Notes: a model not told the origin generated them from the sequence alone. Positions 50,318 through 58,882 are shown, counted from the first letter of the stretch. The stretch: DNA of 64,000 nt from CAZNKO01 sp964573855 (GCA_964573855.1 CAZNKO010000001.1:10738-74737), one strand, 5' to 3'. Translations and numbers: made by a program.

Positions 50318-51688
50318 CAAGCTGGCGGGGCTCCGAGATACTCCTCCGAACAGGAATAGGAACGGGAAGTACTGGCGAATCAACCCGACCCCGAAATACT
50401 GAAATCCGTTTTGTTCAAGATGAAGATCGGCGAGGAGGTTCCGGCCGTCAAAAATTCTGGGCTCCACCATGCGCTCGCGAACCGCGTCAAACGAGACGTC
50501 GCGAAACTCGGGCCAGTCCGTGAGCACCAACAGCGCGTCCGCGCCGCTCGTCGCATCCACCGCGGTCGGTGCAAATTCCACGTGTTCCGAAAGAACATGG
50601 CGTGCATTCTCCATGGCTTTTGGATCAAAGGCAACAATTTCCGCTCCACGTGCAAACGCCCGCTGGACAATGTCGATCGCCCCGGATCCGCGAATTTCAT
50701 CCGTGCCGCCTTTGAACGCAAGCCCCCACACGGCGATTTTCCGGCCACGCAATCCGCCGAGCGCTTCTTCCACGCGAAGCAAAAATCTCTCGCGCTGACG
50801 ATTGTTCACTTCAATCACGGCCGAGAGTAATTTAAAGTCGTAGCCGTTCAGCCCCGCCATCTGATGCAGAGCAGAAACGTCTTTGGGGAAACAGTATCCG
50901 CCGTAACCAATCCCAGCCTGAAGAAAATGCGGCCCGATCCGTTTGTCCATGCCGATCGCGCGCGCGATGTCCCGAACATCCGCTCCGGTCTGCTCCGCGA
51001 TGTTGGCAATCTCATTGATAAAAGAAACTTTCGTGGCGAGAAGAGCGTTCGCGGCATACTTCATGAGCTCCGCACTCTCGATCGACATCTGAAGCCGCGG
51101 GGCCGCGACCCCGTCATGCAAACGATCAATGAGCGCGTACGCGGTTTCATCCTCGGTTCCGATCACAATCCGGTCTGGATGGAAAAAATCCTGCAAAGCA
51201 AAACCCGGACGCAAAAATTCCGGAAGCGCCACGACCTGAATCAGGCTCGTCAGATCCTCGCGCCCGGCCTCGTGCATGCGCTCCCGTACGCGCGCGAGCA
51301 CGCGACGATTCGTGCCGACCGGCACCGTGCTTTTCACGACCACCACTGCCTCGTGGTCGAGATTTCGGCCGATCGCATCTGCCGCGAAAAAAATATGAGA
51401 GAGATCCGCCTCCCCCGTCGGCCTCGCCGGCGTCCCGACCGCAATCATCACGACCTCGGCCCCGCCCACCACAACCGAGAGGTCGGTCGTGAACATAATG
51501 CGCCCCGCCTCCTGCATTTCACGCAAAAGCTCCGGGAGCCCGGGCTCATAAAATGTCGCCTCCCCAACATCGAGCTTCGCAATCTTCGCGGCATCCGTGT
51601 CCACACATGCCACCCGATGCCCAAGTTTTGCGTACGCGAGACCGGTCGTGAGTCCGACGTAGCCCGCCCCGATCATGACAACATTCAT
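50309..51688 (-). CDS. UDP-glucose/GDP-mannose dehydrogenase family protein
   Basis: 459-aa NAD-dependent sugar dehydrogenase: GAGYVGLTTGLAYAKLGH Rossmann start, VGTPARPTGEADLS, catalytic Cys in GIGYGGYCFPKDVSAL, C-terminal domain with AVWGLAFKGGTDEIRGS. Probably UDP-glucose 6-dehydrogenase making UDP-glucuronate for surface glycans. The last dozen residues are unlike the family and run into the hairpin element, which provides the stop. Confidence 0.92.
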   Translation of the reverse strand: MNVVMIGAGYVGLTTGLAYAKLGHRVACVDTDAAKIAKLDVGEATFYEPGLPELLREMQEAGRIMFTTDLSVVVGGAEVVMIAVGTPARPTGEADLSHIFFAADAIGRNLDHEAVVVVKSTVPVGTNRRVLARVRERMHEAGREDLTSLIQVVALPEFLRPGFALQDFFHPDRIVIGTEDETAYALIDRLHDGVAAPRLQMSIESAELMKYAANALLATKVSFINEIANIAEQTGADVRDIARAIGMDKRIGPHFLQAGIGYGGYCFPKDVSALHQMAGLNGYDFKLLSAVIEVNNRQRERFLLRVEEALGGLRGRKIAVWGLAFKGGTDEIRGSGAIDIVQRAFARGAEIVAFDPKAMENARHVLSEHVEFAPTAVDATSGADALLVLTDWPEFRDVSFDAVRERMVEPRIFDGRNLLADLHLEQNGFQYFGVGLIRQYFPFLFLFGGVSRSPASLPR

Positions 51689-51699
51689 AGCGGAGAAAC

Positions 51700-51795
51700 C
51701 TTAAAACGATTTCTCCCCCTTTTCAAGGGGAGGGGAGGAGGGGTTACCTCTCAAATAAATTACCCCCTCTAGCTCCCCCTTAAAAAGGGGGAGAA
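51700..51795. repeat. TCTCCCCC...GGGGGAG palindromic repeat
   Basis: TTTCTCCCCCTTTTCAAGGGG and its near complement around GGTTACC...TTACC. Members of the same family sit inside leuS and the kinase gene. Confidence 0.6.
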
Positions 51796-51798
51796 GCA

Positions 51799-52359
51799 CT
51801 AAAATCCAAAAATTTTCCTGTGGAAATCCTCACGGCGCTTCGTATCGTATTTCGCCCGGATGCAATCGAGACGTGTGTCGGTTTCCAGCCGTTTCAATTT
51901 TCCGGAATCCACAAGATTGAGCAGCTCGTCGAACGTGACGAGGCGCAACCGAATGCGCTCTCCCGCATCAAGCTCCTGGGCAGCCGCCTCCTTGCAGTTT
52001 CGCGCGACAAATACGTGGATCGCCCATTCGATCTTCGCAGAAAGACGCGACACGCGCAGAACCTCCCATGTGTCAGACGAATATCCCGTCTCCTCAAGCA
52101 TCTCTCTCTTCGCAGCCGCGAGGGGATCCTCCCCTTCCTCAATCCGCCCGCCCGATAAACACAAAAACGGCTCCGCATGATCCGGCTGTTCTTGTTCTTG
52201 GATGATGATCTTGTCGCCCACGGTCGCGATAACCTCTGCGGTGTGCGGCCGTTTCAGCCCTTCAAACGTTTTTGTAGAGCCGTCGTACATTTTCTGCTCC
52301 CACTGATAGACGTCAAAAATTTCCCCACGAAAAACACGCTTCGCATTGGGCGGAATCAT
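51799..52359 (-). CDS. Nudix hydrolase (ADP-ribose pyrophosphatase-like)
   Basis: 186-aa protein with a full Nudix box: GGRIEEGEDPLAAAKREMLE followed by ETGY (Gx5Ex7REUxEExGU). N-terminal strand RPHTAEVIATVGDKIIIQEQ as in ADP-ribose pyrophosphatases. It hydrolyses a nucleoside diphosphate linked to some group; the substrate is inferred. Confidence 0.87.
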   Translation of the reverse strand: MIPPNAKRVFRGEIFDVYQWEQKMYDGSTKTFEGLKRPHTAEVIATVGDKIIIQEQEQPDHAEPFLCLSGGRIEEGEDPLAAAKREMLEETGYSSDTWEVLRVSRLSAKIEWAIHVFVARNCKEAAAQELDAGERIRLRLVTFDELLNLVDSGKLKRLETDTRLDCIRAKYDTKRREDFHRKIFGF

Positions 52360-52396
52360 AAATAAGTAGAAGGTAGAAAGTAGAAGGTAGAACGGG

Positions 52397-54907
52397 TCAC
52401 AGGACGAAATTGATCAGACGTCCGGCGACGTAAATTACTTTCTTCGGCGATTTTCCATCCAAATGTTTTTTGACGTTCTCGTGTCCAAGCGCAGCCGCTT
52501 TTGCTTCACTTTCTTTTGCGTCCGGCGCGAGCGATACCGTCCCGCGAAGTTTTCCATTCACTTGGACGGCAAGTTCGATGGTCTCATCTTTCACCAATGT
52601 TGGATCGTACGTCGGCCAAGATTCCTCAAAGATCGATTTTTTATGACCAAGTCCCCGCCACAACTCTTCGGAAAGATGGGGGGCGAACGGAGCGAGCAGC
52701 GTGAGATACGTTTTGAACGTGTCTTTTGAAACACCGCCTTCGAGCATGGCGTTTGCCATAATCATGAGCTGGGAGATCGCTGTGTTGAATTTCATGGCCG
52801 CAAGATCCTCGCTCACGCGCTTGATCGTTTTGTGAAGGAGGACGTCGAGATTTCTCCCCCTTTTGTAACCTCCCCTCACCCCTCCTTGAAAAGGAGGGGA
52901 AGCGCGCTGAAGAGACCCGGCCACGTCACAAACCTTTTCCAAAAACCGCCGGACGCCGACGACGCCTTTTGGGTTCCACGGGTAAGCCCCAACCTCACTA
53001 TACGGACCAATGAATGCCAAATAAATACGAACCGTGTCCGCACCATACTCCGCAACGACCTCATCTGGATTGATAACGTTGCCGCTCGATTTGCTCATCT
53101 TATTCCCGTCCGGTCCGAGAATCAGTCCTCGGTTCATGCGTCGTGCATAGGGTTCGCGATCGGCAACGAGTCCAAGATCAAAGAGCGCCTTGTGGAAAAA
53201 ACGGCTATACAAAAGGTGCATGGTTGTGTGTTCGGCGCCACCGGAATACAGATCAATCGGCATCCATTCTTTTTGTTTTTTGGCCGCGGCAAATTCTTTT
53301 TTGTTCTTTGGATCCGTATAGCGGAGGTAATACCACGATGAGTCTATAAACGTGTCGAAGGTATCCGTTTCGCGCTCGGCCTTACCTCCACACTTCGGAC
53401 ACGAAACTTTCACCCACTCACGCGCTTTGGCGAGAGGTGATTTACCATCCTCACGGGGCAAATAGTCATCAACCTCCGGCAACTCGACGGGAAGCGCCTT
53501 CTCTGGCACCGGAACAATGCCGCATGTCCGACAATGCACGATCGGGATCGGCACGCCCCAATAACGCTGCCGCGAAATACCCCAGTCGCGGAGGTGATAA
53601 TGCGTTTTCTTTTGTGCTCCGATTTTCCTCGCGATTTTCTCCCGCGCTTCGGCAGAGGAAAGTCCGTTAAATTCGCCGGAATGAATGAGCACGCCGTCTT
53701 CGACAAACGCGTCACTCCCCCTGCCCGAGGGGGAGTTGGAGGGGGTGGGAGCCACGACCTCGACAATCTGGAGCTTAAACTTTTTCGCAAACTCGAAATC
53801 TCGTTCATCATGCGCTGGAACCGCCATGATCGCTCCTGTCCCGTACGCGCCAAGAACATAATCTGCGACCCACACCGGAATTTCTTTGCCGGTCGCAGGA
53901 TTCACGGCGCGGATCCCTGCATCTACGCCCGTTTTCTCGCCGCCGCGCTCAAGACGCTCCAACGCCTTCCCTTTTAACGCCTCCGCGACATATGCACGGA
54001 CTTCTTTGCTCGCTTGCCAACCAACCTCAAGCCATTTTTTTGCAAGCTCGGGAGAAATCACGAGGAACGTGGCACCAAAAATCGTGTCGAGCCGTGTGGT
54101 AAAAATTTCTATCCTACCGTCATTGCGAGGAGGAGCCGAAGGCGACGACGAAGCAATCTCTCCGCTAGGATTGCTTCCCCCGCCCTTCGCGAAGAGCGGG
54201 GTCGCAATGACAAACTCAACGGCCGCGCCCTCACTCTTCCCGATCCAATTGCGTTGACTGGTTTTGATCTCTTCTGGCCAGTCGAGTGGTCCCAAATCAT
54301 CCAAAAGTCGTTCGGCGTAGTCCGTGATCCGAAGCCGCCATTCCTGCATGACACGTTTTTCCACTTGCGTGTCACAACGCTCGCACAATCCCGCAATCAC
54401 CTGTTCGTTCGCAAGAACCGTCTTGCATGACGGACACCAATTCACCTCTCCCTCCGCACGATACGCTAATCCTTTTTTAAACAACTGAAGAAACAACCAT
54501 TGCGTCCATCGGTAATAGGTGGGATCGCACGTAATGACTTCGCGAGACCAATCGAACGATGTGCCCATGCTCTTCAACTGGCCGCGCATGTAATTCATGT
54601 TGTCGTAGGTCCATGTCCGAGGATTGACGCCGTGCTTAAGGGCGGCATTTTCTGCCGGAAGACCGAAGGCGTCAAAACCAATGGGAAAAAGGACGTTCTT
54701 CCCATGCAGACGGCGGAAACGCGCGTAAATATCCGGCACGGCAAATGCGTACCAGTGCCCGACGTGAAGATCGCCGGACGGATAGGGAAATTCCACAAGC
54801 ACGTATTCATTCTCCGCGCCTCTCTTTTTGTCAGGCGTTGTGTATCGCTCGTCTTTCTCCCACTGCTTCCGCCACTTCTTTTCAATCTCTTGATGGTTGT
54901 AGGCCAT
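52397..54907 (-). CDS. leuS: Leucyl-tRNA synthetase with repeat-encoded inserts
   Basis: 836-aa class Ia enzyme: FPYPSGDLHVGHWYAF (HIGH-type), editing domain with GAYGTGAIMAVPAHDERD, GNKMSKSSGNVINP (KMSKS), C-terminal KKVIYVAGRLINFVL. Three short in-frame segments look like intergenic repeats: near residue 235 (KGGGSNPSGEIASSSPSAPP), near 395 (PTPSNSPSGRGS) and near 685 (RASPPFQGGVRGGYKRG). The middle one is encoded by 37 bases (53715-53751) identical, inverted, to 31037-31073. The stop is UGA. Confidence 0.95.
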   Translation of the reverse strand: MAYNHQEIEKKWRKQWEKDERYTTPDKKRGAENEYVLVEFPYPSGDLHVGHWYAFAVPDIYARFRRLHGKNVLFPIGFDAFGLPAENAALKHGVNPRTWTYDNMNYMRGQLKSMGTSFDWSREVITCDPTYYRWTQWLFLQLFKKGLAYRAEGEVNWCPSCKTVLANEQVIAGLCERCDTQVEKRVMQEWRLRITDYAERLLDDLGPLDWPEEIKTSQRNWIGKSEGAAVEFVIATPLFAKGGGSNPSGEIASSSPSAPPRNDGRIEIFTTRLDTIFGATFLVISPELAKKWLEVGWQASKEVRAYVAEALKGKALERLERGGEKTGVDAGIRAVNPATGKEIPVWVADYVLGAYGTGAIMAVPAHDERDFEFAKKFKLQIVEVVAPTPSNSPSGRGSDAFVEDGVLIHSGEFNGLSSAEAREKIARKIGAQKKTHYHLRDWGISRQRYWGVPIPIVHCRTCGIVPVPEKALPVELPEVDDYLPREDGKSPLAKAREWVKVSCPKCGGKAERETDTFDTFIDSSWYYLRYTDPKNKKEFAAAKKQKEWMPIDLYSGGAEHTTMHLLYSRFFHKALFDLGLVADREPYARRMNRGLILGPDGNKMSKSSGNVINPDEVVAEYGADTVRIYLAFIGPYSEVGAYPWNPKGVVGVRRFLEKVCDVAGSLQRASPPFQGGVRGGYKRGRNLDVLLHKTIKRVSEDLAAMKFNTAISQLMIMANAMLEGGVSKDTFKTYLTLLAPFAPHLSEELWRGLGHKKSIFEESWPTYDPTLVKDETIELAVQVNGKLRGTVSLAPDAKESEAKAAALGHENVKKHLDGKSPKKVIYVAGRLINFVL

Positions 54908-54908
54908 A

Positions 54909-55037
54909 CCCCGTACTACAACTTCGACTTAATAAAATACGTTTCAAGCCGTTTTGTATTGAGACGGCGGGACTGAATGGTTTTGCGATATCTTGTTAGT
55001 ACAGACATACAGAAAATGTCGAAGTTGTAGTACGGGG
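54909..55037. mobile_element. CCCCG-end element at the leuS start (A type)
   Basis: 129 bp, perfect 20-bp arms CCCCGTACTACAACTTCGAC, flanked by CATA (54905-54908, 55038-55041). Interior close to the scpB and rplE copies. Confidence 0.88.
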
Positions 55038-55052
55038 CATACCGCATCCAGT

Positions 55053-56339
55053 CTACTTGAGCTTTAATGCCGCTTCAATGCGCTCGAGGGCAATCACAAA
55101 GGCGGCGCGGCGGAGGTCGGTTTTCAACTCTTTCGCGCGGTTGGAAACATGCGCGGCTTCTCGCTCCATGATCTCGGTTAATTTTTTGAGAACTTTTTCC
55201 TTTTTCCACTTTTCTCCTTTCTTGTTTTGCTCCCACTCAAACGTTGAAACCGTCACGCCGCCGGCGTTCGCGAGGATGTCCGGGATCACCACAATGCCGC
55301 GCTCTAAAATGATGTCGTCGGCCTCGGGTGTCGTGGGCCCGTTCGCCATTTCGAGAATGACTTTTGCCTTGATCTTCTCGGCGTTCGCCTCGGTGATCAC
55401 CCCCTCGAGCGCAGCCGGCACCAGGACATCCACCGGAAGCTCCAACATTTCCTCGTTCGTAATCTGCGTATAATTTTCGTAGTCGCAGACGGTTCCAATG
55501 CAATAACAGCCGCCGATCATGCCGCGCTCCTTCTTCGTTTTCAAAATATTCGCAGGGTCCATGCCGAGCCCGCGCTTGTCGTAAATCGCGCCGCGCGAAT
55601 CTGACACGGCAATAATTTTATACCCGGCCTCGTGGAGAAGTTTCGCAATCTCGTAGCCGACGTTCCCAAATCCCTGCACAGCGACCGTGACCGGTTTTGT
55701 CGCGATCGCGACATTTTTGGACAAAGGAAGCGCGGACATTTTTCGGAGCGCCTCGAGCACCACAAATCCGCCATAGCCGGTCGCCTCCTCGCGACCTTCG
55801 CTCCCGCCGCGATCAACGGGTTTCCCCGTGAACGTGGCGCGCGTTTTGTCTCCGGTGAGTTTTTCGTATTCATCCGCCATCCAATCCATGATCTGCGCGT
55901 TCGTGTTCACGTCCGGCGCCGGAACGTCGCGGTCCGGGCCAATGTCCTTCGCGAACGCGCGCACCCACCCGCGCGCGAGGCGTTCGAGCTCGGTCTTGGA
56001 TAATTTTTTCGGATCCACGGTAACGCCGCCCTTCCCGCCACCCATGGGAATGTTCACAACCGCGCACTTCAGCGCCATCCAGAGTGCGAGCGCCTTCACT
56101 TCGTCCGGATTGGTCTCGGGATGAAACCGGATCCCTCCTTTATACGGCCCCCGGGCATTGTTGTATTGCACGCGATAACCCTTGAACGTCTTGGTCGATC
56201 CATCATCCATCTTCACCGGGATTTCGGAGCGAAGCTCCCGGTTCGGTTTTTTCATGGCCGCAAAAAATTTTTTGGAAAAAGGATGCACGGCGTTCGCGCG
56301 TTCCAACTGGTGGAGAGCATTTTGAAATGCTGTAGACAT
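55053..56339 (-). CDS. gdhA: Glutamate/leucine/phenylalanine dehydrogenase
   Basis: 428-aa NAD(P)-dependent oxidoreductase: KGGIRFHPETNPDEVKALA, PMGGGKGGV (substrate-binding Lys), APDVNTNAQIMDWM, VAVQGFGNVG (Rossmann). Likely glutamate dehydrogenase. A TTTTGTCGCGATCGCGACA palindrome sits in frame just before the Rossmann strand (KNVAIAT), a candidate insertion. Confidence 0.92.
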   Translation of the reverse strand: MSTAFQNALHQLERANAVHPFSKKFFAAMKKPNRELRSEIPVKMDDGSTKTFKGYRVQYNNARGPYKGGIRFHPETNPDEVKALALWMALKCAVVNIPMGGGKGGVTVDPKKLSKTELERLARGWVRAFAKDIGPDRDVPAPDVNTNAQIMDWMADEYEKLTGDKTRATFTGKPVDRGGSEGREEATGYGGFVVLEALRKMSALPLSKNVAIATKPVTVAVQGFGNVGYEIAKLLHEAGYKIIAVSDSRGAIYDKRGLGMDPANILKTKKERGMIGGCYCIGTVCDYENYTQITNEEMLELPVDVLVPAALEGVITEANAEKIKAKVILEMANGPTTPEADDIILERGIVVIPDILANAGGVTVSTFEWEQNKKGEKWKKEKVLKKLTEIMEREAAHVSNRAKELKTDLRRAAFVIALERIEAALKLK

Positions 56340-56348
56340 AATACGATT

Positions 56349-56428
56349 TCGTCATTGCGAGGAGGCCAGAGACCGACGAAGCAATCTCTCACGTTGGGAT
56401 TGCTTCGGCCTTCGGCCTCGCAATGACG
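56349..56428. repeat. GTCATTGCGAGG palindromic repeat
   Basis: GTCATTGCGAGG...GAAGCAATC...GATTGCTTC...CCTCGCAATGACG. Relatives at about 29967-30025, 31153-31197, and inside leuS (54117-54214). Confidence 0.7.
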
Positions 56429-56477
56429 GATGGTGCGGATAGGATACGGGCTTCACTTGCGTTTGGCAATGATTGGC

Positions 56478-56506
56478 TTGACCAAAATGCTGATTTCGGC
56501 TATGCT
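56478..56506 (+). promoter_or_regulatory. Promoter with tandem 15-bp repeats
   Basis: TTGACC, 17-base spacer, TATGCT. The block TGCTGATTTCGGCTA is repeated (56489-56503, 56504-56518, partial third), so the -10 is duplicated too. Confidence 0.6.
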
Positions 56507-56576
56507 GATTTCGGCTATGCTGATTTCCTTGCCGTGATAGCCAGGGCAACTATGGCACCTTAAAGGAGGTGAGAAC

Positions 56577-57035
56577 GTGAGTCTAACATTGAAGGACGAA
56601 GATGGTGCAGTGTATGGAGAGATCTTCTGGCGACAACATACGACATCGCAGCCAGAGAACGAACTCTCGATCGTTCGAAGTGGAAGCAGACCGTTTCACT
56701 TTGATGCCGATGAGTTCCTCGACATCCTCGCCGATGTGCCGCTCGACGGAAGGACGACCCGCGTCCTGACGCATTACCTCGAAGCCGAGGAGGCGAAGCG
56801 CTTCGGGAGGGCCACGACTCAGGTGGACGCGTTTCAGTGGGACCCGAATCGCGAAGCGGTCCTCTCGATCGGCGCCGTCTCCGTCAGAAAGTCGGAGCTC
56901 GCACCGCTCATCTACTGGCTTCTCTCCCAAGTCCTCTGGATTCAGGACTCGTCCAGGCCCTTGCGCCGCTTCAACGAAGCGACACGGGAGAAGCTCGAAG
57001 CGCTCCGGCGCTGGGCGAAGGGGAACGATGGCTGA
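56577..57035 (+). CDS. Hypothetical protein A of a two-gene unit
   Basis: 152 aa from GTG 56577 behind a near-perfect AAAGGAGGTGAGAAC. Soluble, acidic/mixed, with a SRPFHFDADEFLDILADVPL segment and a C-terminal basic helix (REKLEALRRWAKG). Not recognised. The leader GCTGATTTCCTTGCCGTGA...CACCTTAAAGGAGGTGAGAACGTGA is duplicated before the next gene. GC-richer and with stronger ribosome-binding site than neighbours, like the DGR targets. Confidence 0.65.
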   Translation: MSLTLKDEDGAVYGEIFWRQHTTSQPENELSIVRSGSRPFHFDADEFLDILADVPLDGRTTRVLTHYLEAEEAKRFGRATTQVDAFQWDPNREAVLSIGAVSVRKSELAPLIYWLLSQVLWIQDSSRPLRRFNEATREKLEALRRWAKGNDG

Positions 57036-57088
57036 TTTCCTTGCCGTGACGGTCACGGCAGATATCGCACCTTAAAGGAGGTGAGAAC

Positions 57089-57703
57089 GTGAAACTCTGG
57101 ACGTTTGAGGACGGAAAGCTCGTCGAGGGTATCGCCGTTTGGGAGCTCTCGGACGGCAGGCGGGTCATTCCAGTCAGGGTTATAAGTGGGACAAGGAACG
57201 ATCCCAAGCACTATCTCCTGCTCTCAAGGGAAGATCCGCCAGAGGTCCGGGACGGACACGTTCACCGCGCCGAGTTCGGGTACTTCGTTCCGGAACAGGA
57301 GATACGGGGCGGCGTCGACATTCCGGACGTGCGATGGTATACGCTGCGGGATGGTGGTGATGAAGTCGAACAACTCGTCGCGTTCCAATGGGCTGGCCGC
57401 CCGAAGTTCCAAGTGGATCTCCACGGTACGGCTGGCTCTCGCCTGTTGGAGGTGGAGGATCTCCAGCCCGCCCCACCACACCCGTCTGATGAGCATGCGG
57501 GTACACCAACCTGCATTCTCCTCATCGTCGGGATCGAAGACGACGTACGGGTGTTCCCCTACGGCCAGGACGATCGGGACCGCGCGTGGGTGCTCAGCAA
57601 CTCCCCCGACGTCGACTACGGCGTCGACTACGGCTTCGAGGCCATCCCGCTCAAAGAGTGGGGAGACGACGACCCGGAAAAAAACGGCCACTGCGTGGCC
57701 TGA
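57089..57703 (+). CDS. Hypothetical protein B of a two-gene unit
   Basis: 204 aa from GTG 57089 with the same AAAGGAGGTGAGAAC site. Begins KLWTFEDGKLVEGIAVWEL; a middle FQWAGRPKFQVDLHGTAGSRLLEVEDL, and an Asp-rich end (DVDYGVDYGFEA, GDDDPEK). No membrane segment. Not recognised; unrelated to protein A apart from the leader. Terminator follows. Confidence 0.65.
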   Translation: MKLWTFEDGKLVEGIAVWELSDGRRVIPVRVISGTRNDPKHYLLLSREDPPEVRDGHVHRAEFGYFVPEQEIRGGVDIPDVRWYTLRDGGDEVEQLVAFQWAGRPKFQVDLHGTAGSRLLEVEDLQPAPPHPSDEHAGTPTCILLIVGIEDDVRVFPYGQDDRDRAWVLSNSPDVDYGVDYGFEAIPLKEWGDDDPEKNGHCVA

Positions 57704-57711
57704 ACGAAACG

Positions 57712-57743
57712 GCCGACGCGAGTGACACGCGCCGGCTTTTTTT
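57712..57743 (+). terminator. Terminator of the two-gene unit
   Basis: GCCGACGCG/CGCGCCGGC (one mismatch) with AGTGACA loop and seven Ts. Confidence 0.85.
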
Positions 57744-57779
57744 ACTTTCTACCTTCTACTTTCTACTTACTGCCTACTG

Positions 57780-58769
57780 CTATTCCCTCGCCGCCAGCCA
57801 CCGCTCGGCGTCAAGCGCGGCCATGCAGCCAGTGCCAGCGGCTGAAACGGCCTGACGATAAACGTGATCTGCCACGTCGCCGGCGGCAAAGACGCCTTCG
57901 ATGTTCGTCGCGGTCGAGCCGGACTTCGTCACGATGTACCCTTTTTGATCCAGCTCAATCTGCCCCTTGAACAAATCCGTGTTCGGCTTGTGCCCGATCG
58001 CGACAAATAACCCATCCGCCGCGAATTCGCTTGTCTTGTTCGTCTTGTTGTTGAAAATTTTGGCACCCGTCATTTTACCCACCTGCCCTGAGCCTGTCGC
58101 CCCTCGAGTTCCTCGGGACGACCCTGAGTCAATCGAATGGGTCGAAGGGTCGCCAAGAATCTCTTTCACTTCTGTATTCCAGGCAAATTCAATTTTGGGA
58201 TTCTTCCGGGCCCGTTCCTGCATAATCTTCGAAGCCCGAAGCGCATCGCGGCGCACCATCACCGTGACCTTCGTCGCAAATTTTGTGAGAAACGTCGCCT
58301 CCTCCATCGCGGCATCGCCGCCGCCCACGACCACCACGTGTTTCCCCTTGAAGAAAAATCCGTCGCACGTTGCGCACGCCGAAACCCCATGCCCTTGATA
58401 TTGTTTTTCTCCTGGAACATCAAGCCACATCGCGGAAGCGCCGGTTGAAATGATCACGGCCTCGGCCTGCAGCGTCTCTTTCCCGGTTTTTACCGTGAAT
58501 GGATGTTTGGAAAAATCCACGGCCGTCACGTCATCGCCCACAATCCGTGTCCCGAACCGCACCGCTTGATCCTTGAAGAGCTGCATCATCTCTGGCCCCA
58601 AAATGCCCTTTGGGAACCCGGGGTAATTTTCCACGTCAGTCGTCAGCATAAGCTGGCCGCCCGGGGTGAGCCCTTCAAACAAAACCGGGGCGAGCTCGGC
58701 GCGAGCCGCATACAAAGCCGCCGTATATCCGGCCGGCCCAGAGCCGACAATCACTAACTTTTCTGACAT
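57780..58769 (-). CDS. trxB: Thioredoxin reductase with repeat-encoded insert
   Basis: 329-aa FAD/NADPH enzyme: GSGPAGYTAALYAAR, redox CATC in SACATCDGFFF, GGGDAAMEEA, C-terminal GDVADHVYRQAVSAAGTG. Between EILGDPS and GKMTGAKI, about 22 residues of Ser/Gly/Thr/Arg (HSIDSGSSRGTRGATGSG) are encoded by a CCTGAGCCTGTCGC...CGAAGGGTCG repeat (58081-58150) and are absent from typical TrxB. Confidence 0.94.
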   Translation of the reverse strand: MSEKLVIVGSGPAGYTAALYAARAELAPVLFEGLTPGGQLMLTTDVENYPGFPKGILGPEMMQLFKDQAVRFGTRIVGDDVTAVDFSKHPFTVKTGKETLQAEAVIISTGASAMWLDVPGEKQYQGHGVSACATCDGFFFKGKHVVVVGGGDAAMEEATFLTKFATKVTVMVRRDALRASKIMQERARKNPKIEFAWNTEVKEILGDPSTHSIDSGSSRGTRGATGSGQVGKMTGAKIFNNKTNKTSEFAADGLFVAIGHKPNTDLFKGQIELDQKGYIVTKSGSTATNIEGVFAAGDVADHVYRQAVSAAGTGCMAALDAERWLAARE

Positions 58770-58882
58770 ACATCGATAAATACGAAATTCGAAATGGGGA
58801 AAATCCGAAAAAAACTCAAATGATAAATTCGAAATTTAAAATTTTGTATTTTGAATTTCTTCGAATTTCGTGCTTGGAATTT
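58770..58882. repeat. Low-complexity palindromic spacer (AAATTCGAA family)
   Basis: Sister of 25746-25860 (GAAATTCGAAATGGG..., AATTTCTTCGAATTTC). No gene. Confidence 0.55.
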
